From: an uncultured Caulobacterales bacterium
Lineage (GTDB): Bacteria; Pseudomonadota; Alphaproteobacteria; Caulobacterales; Caulobacteraceae
Assembly: GCA_903862425.1 (NCBI GenBank)
Contig: CAIOYC010000031.1
Location: forward strand, 38,098-102,097
DNA length: 64,000 bases
Direction: 5' to 3'
The position numbers and the translations under genes are program-made. This document shows, piece after piece, positions 17,112 through 25,307 of this stretch. Each line of letters begins with the position of its first letter. The first letter of the stretch is position 1. The notes beneath the pieces were generated by a model. It saw only the letters and a list, made by a program, of their open reading frames with translations, was not told the DNA's origin and did no database searches.

Positions 17112-18571
17112 GCAGGAGACTCCGAGCGAGGAGCGCGGGCACGCACCATCTGCAGCACTTCGCCGACACGACCGCGCGCTCCACCGGCATCGAGCGCCAG
17201 GACCGCGGCGGCATAGACCACGCCCCCGACGCCGGCCTTGAAGATGAGTTCGACAATGCCGCCAAAAGTAGGGATCGCCATGACCGAGAACGCCATGGCC
17301 GCTGCCGCGATACCTACCTTGCCGAGGGTGAGCCACGGGATGGGCAGGGCGATGGCGCGGCGACCGAGGGTAGCGGAGGCGATCAGGCCAAGACCATAGC
17401 TTGCCGTGGTCGCCCACATGGCGCCGGAGAGCCCGAAGCGCGGGACCAGCGCCAGCACGAGCACCAGATTCGCTGCCGCCGGGATCACCATGGCCACGAG
17501 CAGCAGCCTGGTGCGGCGGCCGAGGGTGAAGGCTGTGTGGAAATAGTAGGTCGTGGCGCCGGCGAAGAGGGCGCTGAACGCGATCCACGGCGTCACGCCC
17601 GCCGCCTGCGCCTGCAGGTCCGCGCCCACCATAAGCTCGGAGAGCGGCTTGGCGACGAGGGCGAGGCCGACTGCAGCGGGGATGGCGATGAGGGCCATGA
17701 GGCGAGCCTGGTCCAGTGCGCTCTGCCGCAGGGCTTTCAGGCCGCCGCGTTCGAGGGCCGCGATGGCCGCCGGGCCGCCCGCCATGCCGAGCCAGATGAA
17801 CATGACGTCCAGGGTGCGGTTGGAGAGGCTGTAGCCGGCATGATAGGCGCCGACCGCCGCTTCATTGAGATAAGCCGCCAGCACGAAGCGGTCGGTGGTG
17901 GCGAGGATCAGGCTCATCACCAGCGACAGGGCCAGGGGCAGGCCGTAGGCCAGGTAGGTAGTCAGTCGGGCGCGCTGGAAATGACCCTGGCGCGCGATCT
18001 TCAACTCGGGCGGGAGGGCGGCGAGCAGCAGCAGAGCCGAGGCGATACCGACCCCGGCCAGCGGCCCGGCCCCGCCCCAGCCGATGGCGGCGAGCAGGGC
18101 GCCGATCAGGAAGCCGCCGCCCACCTGGCCCATGTCGAGCCAGGCATAGCCGGCGACGATGCCGGCCGCGCGACGACGCTCCTGCGCCATCTTCAGCAGG
18201 CTGCGGGCGAGGATGGAGCCGAGCCCGGCGGCGATGGCCCATTTGAGCGCCGCCGGAACCGGCAGTGCGAAGAGTATGATCCCCGAAATCACCGGCAGGG
18301 CCACCGCGACCACCGCATAGGTGCGATAGAGGGTGGCGAACAAGTCCGCTCGGCCCTTGTCATCCGTCTCCGCGGCATAGAACCTCGCCATCGAGGCTTC
18401 AATCCAGGTGAACAGGCAGGTCTGCACCAGGGTCATCACCGAAAAGCCGAGCGCATAGGCGCCGTAGTCGGCGGCCGAGAGCAGGCGGGTGAACACCACG
18501 ATGGCGCCGAAGCCTGAGATGGCCTGGACGATATTGACGGGCAGGTAGCCGATCAGGCCGCGCTTCAGCAT
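17108..18571 (-). CDS. hfsF: Holdfast repeat-unit flippase HfsF (Wzx family)
   Basis: A 487-residue polytopic membrane protein with about 12-14 hydrophobic segments, beginning GLIGYLPVNIVQAISGFGAIVVFTRLL, the classic N-terminal pattern of MVF/MATE-type oligosaccharide flippases, followed by SAADYGAYAL. It would move undecaprenyl-pyrophosphate-linked repeat units from the cytoplasmic to the periplasmic face of the inner membrane. It starts 3 bases after the hfsE stop and overlaps hfsG by 4 bases. The order E-F-G-H matches the holdfast operon of C. crescentus. Confidence 0.86.
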   Translation of the reverse strand: MLKRGLIGYLPVNIVQAISGFGAIVVFTRLLSAADYGAYALGFSVMTLVQTCLFTWIEASMARFYAAETDDKGRADLFATLYRTYAVVAVALPVISGIILFALPVPAALKWAIAAGLGSILARSLLKMAQERRRAAGIVAGYAWLDMGQVGGGFLIGALLAAIGWGGAGPLAGVGIASALLLLAALPPELKIARQGHFQRARLTTYLAYGLPLALSLVMSLILATTDRFVLAAYLNEAAVGAYHAGYSLSNRTLDVMFIWLGMAGGPAAIAALERGGLKALRQSALDQARLMALIAIPAAVGLALVAKPLSELMVGADLQAQAAGVTPWIAFSALFAGATTYYFHTAFTLGRRTRLLLVAMVIPAAANLVLVLALVPRFGLSGAMWATTASYGLGLIASATLGRRAIALPIPWLTLGKVGIAAAAMAFSVMAIPTFGGIVELIFKAGVGGVVYAAAVLALDAGGARGRVGEVLQMVRARAPRSESPA

Positions 18572-18574
18572 AGA

Positions 18575-20056
18575 TCAGCGCACCGTATGGCGCGCCGCCA
18601 CCAGGGCGGGGATGGTCATGGCGATGATGTAGAGGTCGAACCAGAAGGATTGCCCTTCGATATATTCGATGTCGAGCGCCACGCGGCGACGCACCGCCTC
18701 GGGCGTGTCCACCGCGCCGATGGAGCCGTTGATCTGGGCCCATCCGGTCAGGCCCGGCTTCATGCGGTGTCGCCAGGCGTATTCGGACACGAGGCGGGCG
18801 GAGTCCTCGCCAGCGGTCTTCATGCCGATGGCGTGAGGGCGGGGCCCGACCAGCGACATCTCGCCCCGTACGACATTGATCAGCTGTGGCAGTTCATCAA
18901 GCGACAGTTTCCGAATAACTTTGCCGACGCGGGTCACCCGGTCGTCGTCCTTACTGACCTGGCGGCTGGCCGTAGCGTCGGCGGCTTCAACGCGCATAGA
19001 GCGGAATTTCCACACCAGGATGGCCTCGTTGTTGAAGCCGTGGCGGCGCTGGCGGAAAAAGACCGGGCCGGGGCTGTCGAGCTTCACCAAGAGGGCGATT
19101 ACAGCCATGATCGGCGCGCCGATGATCAGCGCCGCGCCGCCGATGATTATGTCCTGCACGCGCTTGGCGAAGGCGCGGCGTTCGTCACGCTCGGCGCCGG
19201 AGACCTGGGCGATTGAGGCGTTGGCGAGGCGAGACAACGTAGCGTTGCGCGCGGCGGAATCCTCCACGTCTAGGAACAGGGTCACGGCGTTCGGCAGGAC
19301 CCGCAGTCGGTCGATCAGAGTCCGCACCCGCGCCTGGGCGGATTGGGGCACGGTTATGACGATGCGGTCTACATAAGGGAGCAGCGGATAGGTGAGCAGG
19401 GCGTTGGTGTCGCCCAGCACCGGCACGCCCGCCACCGTATCGGGCGAACGGGCGGCGCGGTCGTCGAACACGCCGAGGATGGCCACATCCTGCGAAGCTA
19501 GGGCCGCCTCGATCAGCTTCTGGGCGTTGGGCGTGGCGCCCACCACCACCACATTGGGTGTCAGCCGTCCGCCCTTGCGCCAGATCTCGACCCGCGACCA
19601 CCACAGGGCGTGGGCGGCCAGGAGGGCGGAAGCGAGACCGGCCGACCAATTGGAGGCGTTGACCCGGCCCTGTGGTGCGATCAGCGAGGTCGCCAGCGCA
19701 ACCGCCGATGCCGCCACGATCACCCCGGCGATGCGGGCTAAGTGCAGGTTCAGCGAACGGCGCGGCGGGAAGGCGTAGAGATGAGCGGCGCGGAGCAGGA
19801 TCAGCGCCGTCGCCGAGCCGGTCGCCAGCGGCAAGATCTGGCCAAGCGGGCGGCTCATCAGCGGCGCGCCGCTCCAGCCCAGGGCGGCGAGGCTGACCAA
19901 AATTACGAGCGCTGCATCCAGACCGCCGAACAGGCGCGCGACGGACGCCGCTTCGATACGGCGGCGAGAAGAGGTGAGGGCGACGGGACGCAGCGGTCCC
20001 CTGCGCCGCGACGGCGCGGCGGAGAAGTCGGTATCGGCGGTATCGACGAGGGCCAT
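18575..20056 (-). CDS. hfsE: Undecaprenyl-phosphate sugar-1-phosphate transferase HfsE
   Basis: A 493-residue polyisoprenyl-phosphate hexose-1-phosphate transferase (WcaJ/PssY type). The N-terminal half has about four to five transmembrane segments and a CoA-binding-like domain (VVVVGATPNAQKLIEAAL). The C-terminal catalytic domain begins KRVQDIIIGG, runs through DSPGPVFFRQRRHGFNN, the FRSMR loop, LSLDELPQLINVVRGEMSLVG, GPRPHA and KPGLTGWAQING. These are the conserved catalytic elements of the family, including the DEL and GPRP motifs. It starts holdfast repeat-unit assembly by loading the first sugar phosphate on undecaprenyl phosphate. First gene of the minus-strand hfs operon. Confidence 0.9.
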   Translation of the reverse strand: MALVDTADTDFSAAPSRRRGPLRPVALTSSRRRIEAASVARLFGGLDAALVILVSLAALGWSGAPLMSRPLGQILPLATGSATALILLRAAHLYAFPPRRSLNLHLARIAGVIVAASAVALATSLIAPQGRVNASNWSAGLASALLAAHALWWSRVEIWRKGGRLTPNVVVVGATPNAQKLIEAALASQDVAILGVFDDRAARSPDTVAGVPVLGDTNALLTYPLLPYVDRIVITVPQSAQARVRTLIDRLRVLPNAVTLFLDVEDSAARNATLSRLANASIAQVSGAERDERRAFAKRVQDIIIGGAALIIGAPIMAVIALLVKLDSPGPVFFRQRRHGFNNEAILVWKFRSMRVEAADATASRQVSKDDDRVTRVGKVIRKLSLDELPQLINVVRGEMSLVGPRPHAIGMKTAGEDSARLVSEYAWRHRMKPGLTGWAQINGSIGAVDTPEAVRRRVALDIEYIEGQSFWFDLYIIAMTIPALVAARHTVR

Positions 20057-20284
20057 GCGGTCTCCGAACTCACGACCGTTCTACAACATGGCGCTAAGCG
20101 TCCCGTTAACGCGGCGCGTGCGTCACGGCGTGACCCAGCAAGACGTCGGCCCTGCGCTCGGTTCGCCGAGTTTCCCCAAGAAATCGAACGGTAATTCAAC
20201 GCCAGAGCTTTAGCGGCCGTGTGATCGTCCTATGTTGGAGGAACAGCTTGGCTGATCGCTTTGCGCTTGATTTCGGAGATCCAG

Positions 20285-21154
20285 ATGACCGACGCCTATA
20301 CGCCGCCCAAAATCTGGACCTGGAACAAGGAGAACGGCGGCCGGTTCGCCAACATCAACCGTCCTATCGCGGGCTCAACCCATGAAAAGGACCTGCCTGT
20401 CGGCCGCCACCCGATGCAACTCTATTCGCTGGCCACGCCCAATGGCGTAAAGGTGACGGTTATGCTGGAGGAACTGCTCGCGCTCGGCCATACGGGCGCC
20501 GAGTACGACGCCTGGCTGATCCGCATCAACGAAGGCGACCAGTTCGGCAGCGGCTTCGTCGCCGCTAATCCCAACTCCAAGATCCCTGCCCTGGTGGACC
20601 ACAGTGGCGCAAAGCCGATCCGGGTGTTCGAGTCCGGCGCGATCCTCGTGCATTTGGCGGAGAAGTTCGGCGCTTTTCTCCCCACTGAGCCGGCGGCGCG
20701 GGCCGAATGTCTGTCCTGGCTGTTCTGGCAGATGGGCAGCGCCCCGTATCTCGGCGGCGGATTTGGCCATTTCTACGCCTATGCGCCGATCAAGATCGAA
20801 TACGCCATTGACCGCTTCGCCATGGAGGTAAAGCGCCAGCTCGACGTGCTGGACCGCCGTTTGGCCGAAAGCCCCTATCTCGGCGGCGACGACTACACCA
20901 TCGCCGACATGGCGGTCTGGCCGTGGTACGGCGGCATGGCCAAGGGGCTGCTGTATGAGGGCGGGGAGTTCCTGCAGGTGCAAGACTACAAGAACCTGAT
21001 CCGCTGGGCCGATACGATCGGCGAGCGTCCCGCAGTGAAGCGCGGCCGGATGGTCAACCGCGTTTTCGGCGATCCGTCCAGCCAGCTGCACGAACGGCAC
21101 GACGCCGGCGATTTTGATACCAAGACAGCGGACAAGGCCGCCCCGACGAGCTGA
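20285..21154 (+). CDS. yghU: Glutathione-dependent disulfide-bond oxidoreductase, YghU family
   Basis: A 289-residue GST-fold protein, almost the length of E. coli YghU (288 aa). The family-specific N-terminal extension is present (PPKIWTWNKENGGRFANINRP, IAGSTHEKDLPVGRHPMQLYS), then the thioredoxin-like domain with SLATPNGVKVTVMLEEL (Asn as the GSH-contacting residue) and NPNSKIPALVDH with FESGAIL. The all-alpha C-domain has YTIADMAVWPW. YghU-type enzymes bind two GSH molecules and reduce disulfides or hydroperoxides. ATG 20285 follows GGAGATCC. It is divergent from hfsE across a 228-base gap. Confidence 0.9.
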   Translation: MTDAYTPPKIWTWNKENGGRFANINRPIAGSTHEKDLPVGRHPMQLYSLATPNGVKVTVMLEELLALGHTGAEYDAWLIRINEGDQFGSGFVAANPNSKIPALVDHSGAKPIRVFESGAILVHLAEKFGAFLPTEPAARAECLSWLFWQMGSAPYLGGGFGHFYAYAPIKIEYAIDRFAMEVKRQLDVLDRRLAESPYLGGDDYTIADMAVWPWYGGMAKGLLYEGGEFLQVQDYKNLIRWADTIGERPAVKRGRMVNRVFGDPSSQLHERHDAGDFDTKTADKAAPTS

Positions 21155-21209
21155 CGGTCATCCCGTCCGGCCTGCTGGTGGTGCGTTGGCTTGTCCTTTA
21201 AACGGATGC

Positions 21210-21872
21210 CTACGGGGCCTGAGCCGCCGCCAGCTCGGCCGTGATCTTGCGCAGGACGCGCTCGAACACCTCAGCCGGTTGCCCGCCGGAAATAAGGTAT
21301 TTGTCGTTGATGACGATGGTGGGGACCGAGGATACCCCCGCAGTATGCCAGGCGCTTTCCGCTGCGCGGACGTGTTGGGCATAGCGGTCCGAGGCCAGGA
21401 TCGCTCGTGCCTCATCCGCGTCCAGCCCGACGGCAACCGCCTTTGAGATCAGCACTTCCGGGTCGCTGACATTGGACTGCTCGGTGAAGTAGGCGTCAAA
21501 CAGAGCCCGCTTCAGCTCGATCTGCTTGCCCTGCTCGCCCGCCCAGTGCAGCAGGCGATGGGCGTCGAAGGTATTATAGATCCGGCTCGCGGCCGAGCTG
21601 TTCATGGTGAAGCCGAGCGCCGCGGCGCGGTCCCTGATCATGGTGCGTGTGCCGGCGGACTGGGCCGGCGTCGAACCGTACTTTTCCTGGATGTGTTCGC
21701 CGATATTCTGTCCCTCCGGCGGCATAGCGGGGTTCAGCTCGAAGGGTTGGAAGCGGAACTCGGCCTCCACCCCGTCGATTCGATCCAGCGCGGTTTCAAG
21801 TTCGCGCAGGCCGATGACGCACCAGGGACAGACCACGTCCGAAATGAAGTCGATGGTCAATGGCTTAGCCAT
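21210..21872 (-). CDS. DsbA-family oxidoreductase, FrnE-like
   Basis: A 220-residue thioredoxin-fold protein with the active-site CPWC at residues 15-18 and the FrnE/HCCA-isomerase layout: FQPFELNP, NTFDAHRLLHWA, ALFDAYFTEQ and the cis-Pro region VSSVPTIVIN near the C-terminus. There is no signal peptide, so it should act in the cytoplasm as a disulfide isomerase/reductase. Members of this family are often annotated as 2-hydroxychromene-2-carboxylate isomerases; the CxxC motif argues for redox activity. It is convergent with the yghU-like gene, 55 bases apart. Confidence 0.85.
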   Translation of the reverse strand: MAKPLTIDFISDVVCPWCVIGLRELETALDRIDGVEAEFRFQPFELNPAMPPEGQNIGEHIQEKYGSTPAQSAGTRTMIRDRAAALGFTMNSSAASRIYNTFDAHRLLHWAGEQGKQIELKRALFDAYFTEQSNVSDPEVLISKAVAVGLDADEARAILASDRYAQHVRAAESAWHTAGVSSVPTIVINDKYLISGGQPAEVFERVLRKITAELAAAQAP

Positions 21873-22038
21873 ACCGCGTCTCCCAACGGCTTCGGAGCCT
21901 CGCGCGGTCAGTGCGCCGCCTTGGCCTCGAAGATTACATAGGCACGAATGTCCTTCACGTTAGCAAGCTTTAGGAAACGGGCGAAGTTGTTCGTGCCTTG
22001 GCTGGTCGTATGCTCCCCCCGCCGCCCTGTGGTTCCCC

Positions 22039-22761
22039 CTACACGTGATCTGTTTTGAACGCCTTGTCCCAGAAACGAAAATACAGGCCGTAATTCTGGG
22101 TGAAGTACTTGTGGTGCCGATCGTGGTGCGTGGCGGTGATCAATTGACGGCCGATCGGATGGCTGAGCCAGGCTGAAGGCCAGACCTCCCGGCCGGCATG
22201 GTTCATCACCGCCGTCAGGGTCATAAGCATGAGCAGACCCAGCGCTACGCCCACCTGGATGGGGATGAACAGGGTGAGCAGAGGCAGGAACCAGGCGGTC
22301 AGGGCCGCCTCCGCCGGATCGAAGGAAAAAGACGCGAACGGGCTTGGATCGCGCGAGATGTGGTGGCCCCGGTGGGCCCACGCGAACACGCTCTTGTGGT
22401 GTAGCCCGCGGTGCAGCCAGTAATAGAAGGCGTCGTGCGCCAGTAGGTAGATGATGGCGCTCACCGGAAGCCACCACCACCCGTAGGCGGCCGGATCTAC
22501 ATAGAGCTTGGTATAGCCGTGCTTCCAGCCCTCGAGGGCCGCGGCGGCCGGGAGGGCGTAGATCGGTGTGGCGATCAGCGAGGCGATCACCTCATGCCTT
22601 ACGGTCTCGGGTCGAGGCGGCTGGCGATTCAGCGTGACGGATCGCCTGCGCCGACCAGCCCCGCCCCAGAACAGCCAATAGGCCAGACCTGCGATCATCA
22701 GATAGCGCAGGCCTATGATGACGCTCAGCGCCAGGGTCGTCAGGATGATGGCGCCGATCAC
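22039..22761 (-). CDS. Sterol desaturase / fatty acid hydroxylase family membrane protein
   Basis: About 240 residues. The family's His clusters are clear: HDAFYYWLHRGLHH, WAHRGHH, a middle NHAGREVWPS segment and HHDRHHKYFTQNYG near the end, which would hold a di-iron centre. Several transmembrane helices flank them. The start is uncertain: GTG 22759-22761 has AAGG and GGAG just ahead and leaves 80 bases to crtZ; a TTG at 22818 is possible but leaves only 23 bases and has no ribosome site. It hydroxylates or desaturates an unknown lipid. Proximity to the carotenoid genes makes a carotenoid or membrane lipid substrate possible, but not shown. Confidence 0.78.
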   Translation of the reverse strand: MIGAIILTTLALSVIIGLRYLMIAGLAYWLFWGGAGRRRRSVTLNRQPPRPETVRHEVIASLIATPIYALPAAAALEGWKHGYTKLYVDPAAYGWWWLPVSAIIYLLAHDAFYYWLHRGLHHKSVFAWAHRGHHISRDPSPFASFSFDPAEAALTAWFLPLLTLFIPIQVGVALGLLMLMTLTAVMNHAGREVWPSAWLSHPIGRQLITATHHDRHHKYFTQNYGLYFRFWDKAFKTDHV

Positions 22762-22841
22762 CGCTCCACCCTTGGCGCTTGCCAGCCCCGCGTCAAGATC
22801 GGGACTGTTCGCCGCCAAGCAAGGCGCGCTAGACTAGGCGC

Positions 22842-23312
22842 ATGGTCACCGGCCTCGCCCAGCTCGCCATTTTCCTGGCCGCCTTTGTCGGCATGGAGGG
22901 GTTCGCCTGGATCATGCATCGCTACGTGATGCACGGCGCGCTGTGGTGCTGGCACAAGAGCCATCATGTGAAGCACGGCAAGATGTTCGAGCTGAACGAC
23001 CTGTTCGCGGTCGTTTTCGCGACCCCTGCGATTGTCTGCATCTGGCTCGGTGTGCACGTCTCCATCTGGTTCCTGCCGCTCGGACTGGGAATCACCGCCT
23101 ATGGCGCGGTCTATTTCTTCTTCCACGATGGGCTGGTGCATCGGCGCTTCCCCGTGCCGATCGACGGGCGAAAAGGGTTCTGGCGTTCGAGGATGCAGGC
23201 GCACCGGATCCACCACGCCATCTCCACAAAGGATGGCTGCGTCTCGTTCGGATTCCTCTGGGCGCTGCCGGTACGGGAACTCAAGGCAAAGCTGTCCTTG
23301 ATCAAACAATAG
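22842..23312 (+). CDS. crtZ: Beta-carotene 3-hydroxylase CrtZ
   Basis: A 156-residue membrane di-iron hydroxylase, the normal CrtZ length. The histidine boxes are HRYVMHG (residues 26-32), HKSHHVKHG (38-46), HDGLVHRR and HRIHHAIS. The segment after the second box, FELNDLFAVVFA, is characteristic of bacterial CrtZ. It adds hydroxyls at C3 and C3' of beta-carotene to give zeaxanthin in the inner membrane. It heads the plus-strand arm of the carotenoid cluster and is divergent from the sterol-desaturase-family gene; crtE follows after about 158 bases. Confidence 0.92.
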   Translation: MVTGLAQLAIFLAAFVGMEGFAWIMHRYVMHGALWCWHKSHHVKHGKMFELNDLFAVVFATPAIVCIWLGVHVSIWFLPLGLGITAYGAVYFFFHDGLVHRRFPVPIDGRKGFWRSRMQAHRIHHAISTKDGCVSFGFLWALPVRELKAKLSLIKQ

Positions 23313-23470
23313 GCCCCGGCTCAACCTTATTGATCAGATCGGGGTTGCGCCAAACCGCAGGATGAGCGCCAATGCCCTGTGAAGGGCTGTCGACATAGTC
23401 ATGCTTCGCCGCGTGGGGGGTGGCTTTCCCACACCGGCCCGGAGCGTATTCGTGTTGAAGGGGGCAGATT

Positions 23471-24367
23471 TTGAGCAGCTTGGCGCTCACCGCCGCTAGA
23501 TCTGCTCCTGGGCAAGAGACCCTGCCTGTCTCGAGCCAACGTGACTTCATTGATCTTCGCCTCGGAGAACTCCTGCCGCGTCCTGGCTCGGAGATGCTGG
23601 CTGACGCCGTGCGCAACGCCCTCGGCGGACGGGGCAAACGGGCGCGGCCTCTCCTCGCCATGCTCTCGGCGGAGCATTTCGGTGGACAGCCCCTCGCGGC
23701 GCTCGATTTCGGCTGTGCGCTGGAAATGGTGCATACCGCCTCGCTGATCCTCGACGATCTGCCCTGCATGGACGACGCGGCCATGAGGCGCGGGCAACCC
23801 ACCCTCCACCGGCGCTTCGGCGAGGACGCCGCGGTGCTGAGCGCCGTGGCTCTGCTCAATCAGGCCTATGGTGTGATCGCCGAGGACGATGGGCTGGACG
23901 CTCAAACACGACTGATGCTGACCGGCATCGTCAGCCGTGCGGTGGGTTTTGGCGGGCTGGTAGCGGGCCAGATCCGCGACCTGCGCGACCCACCCGCCCT
24001 GCGCGACGAGGCTTCGCTTACCTCCTTGAATCATCAGAAGACCGGCGTACTGTTCGTAGCCGCGCTTGAGGGCGGGGCGGTGATCGCCGGGGGCGATGCG
24101 GCCGCGCGCGCCTCCGCCCGCCTGTTCGCCGATCGCCTCGGCTTCGCCTTTCAGCTTTGGGACGACCTGCAGGACTCCACCTCTACGCTCGAGATCATGG
24201 GCAAGGACGCCCTGCAGGACGAGGGCCGCGTCACCTTCGTCACCCTATGGGGGTTGGAGCGCACCCGAGCGACCATCTCCGCGGTAATCGAGGAGGCGTT
24301 GGCGGCCCTGGGCGACCGGGACTGCCCCCTAGCGGCCTACGCTCTCAGCCTTATGCCCCACGCCTGA
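23471..24367 (+). CDS. crtE: Geranylgeranyl diphosphate synthase CrtE
   Basis: A 298-residue trans-prenyl diphosphate synthase. First Asp-rich motif DDLPCMDD at residues 95-102; second, DDLQD in FQLWDDLQD, at about residue 236. GGRGKRARP and MRRGQPTLHRRFG are also conserved. It condenses IPP onto allylic diphosphates to make the C20 precursor for phytoene. The start is TTG at 23471 with GGGGG about 6 bases ahead; an in-frame stop at 23456 excludes a longer form, and the next ATG would trim the N-terminus by about 40 residues. It is followed after one base by an ABC ATPase gene. Confidence 0.9.
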   Translation: MSSLALTAARSAPGQETLPVSSQRDFIDLRLGELLPRPGSEMLADAVRNALGGRGKRARPLLAMLSAEHFGGQPLAALDFGCALEMVHTASLILDDLPCMDDAAMRRGQPTLHRRFGEDAAVLSAVALLNQAYGVIAEDDGLDAQTRLMLTGIVSRAVGFGGLVAGQIRDLRDPPALRDEASLTSLNHQKTGVLFVAALEGGAVIAGGDAAARASARLFADRLGFAFQLWDDLQDSTSTLEIMGKDALQDEGRVTFVTLWGLERTRATISAVIEEALAALGDRDCPLAAYALSLMPHA

Positions 24368-24368
24368 C

Positions 24369-25307
24369 GTGGCGAGCGAACCGGCGGTTGTCCTTCGCGT
24401 GAGCCACGCCAGCCGCCGGTATGGCGAGCGCGCCGCCCTCGACGACGTGACCGTGCAGATCGCGGCGGGTGAAGTCTATGCCCTGATCGGACGCAACGGG
24501 GCGGGCAAGTCCACGCTCGCCAAGGCCGCCATCGGCGCCCTGGCGCTCGATCACGGCGATGTAAGCGTGCTGGACGGCGATCCGGCGCGCCAACCGCGTA
24601 CCCGCCGCCACATCGGCATCGCGCCCCAGGAGATCGCCCTCTATCCGCATATGTCCGTGGCGGAGAACCTCGACGCGTTCGCCACCCTGGCCGGGCTCGG
24701 CGCCGGCAAGGCAGAGGCGGTGCGCACGGCGATGGAGGAGACTGCTTGCGTCGAGCGAGCGGAAGAGCGCGTGGGGCGGCTTTCCGGTGGCTGGCGGCGG
24801 CGCGCAAACCTCGCAGCCGCCATCGTCCATCGGCCGCGCCTACTGGTGCTGGACGAGCCGACCGAGGGGTTGGACGCGGAAACGCGCGGCGTGCTGCGGC
24901 GACTGGTTGGCCGTCTACGCGAGTGCGAGACCGCCATCCTCCTGATCAGCCACGACGCCGAGGATGTGGCCGCCCTCGCGGATCGGGTAGGCATTCTACA
25001 TGCTGGCCGCCTCGTGGCCGAAGGTACGCCCGACGCGCTGATGCACCGTGCCTTTGCCGCGCGCCAGGAACTGATTGTGCGGCTTGGCAGACCGAGCCCG
25101 CCGGCGGAGCGGATCTTGCGTGCGCAGGGCCTGTCGCCGTCCGACGACGCGGCCGAATGGAGCGGTATCGTCGAAGACGCGACCTCACGTTCGCTGGCCA
25201 TTGACCAGGCTCTACGCGCCGCCGGGGTTCTGGTGCGCGAGCTGACGATCCGACCGCCGGGGATCGACGCTCTGATCGGATGGGCCGCGGAGTCAGCGCC
25301 GCCATGA
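24369..25307 (+). CDS. ABC transporter ATP-binding protein, in the crt cluster
   Basis: A 312-residue ABC ATPase of the DrrA/CcmA-like ABC-2 group. Walker A is GRNGAGKST (about residues 42-50), the Q-loop IAPQEIALYP, the signature LSGGWRRR (Trp in place of the usual Gln), Walker B LLVLDEPTEGLD and the H-loop LISHD. A C-terminal extension of about 80 residues follows the core, as in exporters of this type. The GTG start lies one base after the crtE stop and the stop overlaps the permease start, so it is translated with both. The substrate is unknown; a lipid or carotenoid-related compound is suggested only by context. Confidence 0.87.
   Translation: MASEPAVVLRVSHASRRYGERAALDDVTVQIAAGEVYALIGRNGAGKSTLAKAAIGALALDHGDVSVLDGDPARQPRTRRHIGIAPQEIALYPHMSVAENLDAFATLAGLGAGKAEAVRTAMEETACVERAEERVGRLSGGWRRRANLAAAIVHRPRLLVLDEPTEGLDAETRGVLRRLVGRLRECETAILLISHDAEDVAALADRVGILHAGRLVAEGTPDALMHRAFAARQELIVRLGRPSPPAERILRAQGLSPSDDAAEWSGIVEDATSRSLAIDQALRAAGVLVRELTIRPPGIDALIGWAAESAPP

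Noticed and set aside
21908..22038. Minus-strand frame ending in NNFARFLKLANVKDIRAY between the DsbA-like and sterol-desaturase genes
   Set aside because: The end looks protein-like but has no start codon or ribosome site of its own, and upstream it runs through the desaturase gene in the wrong frame. Too weak to call.
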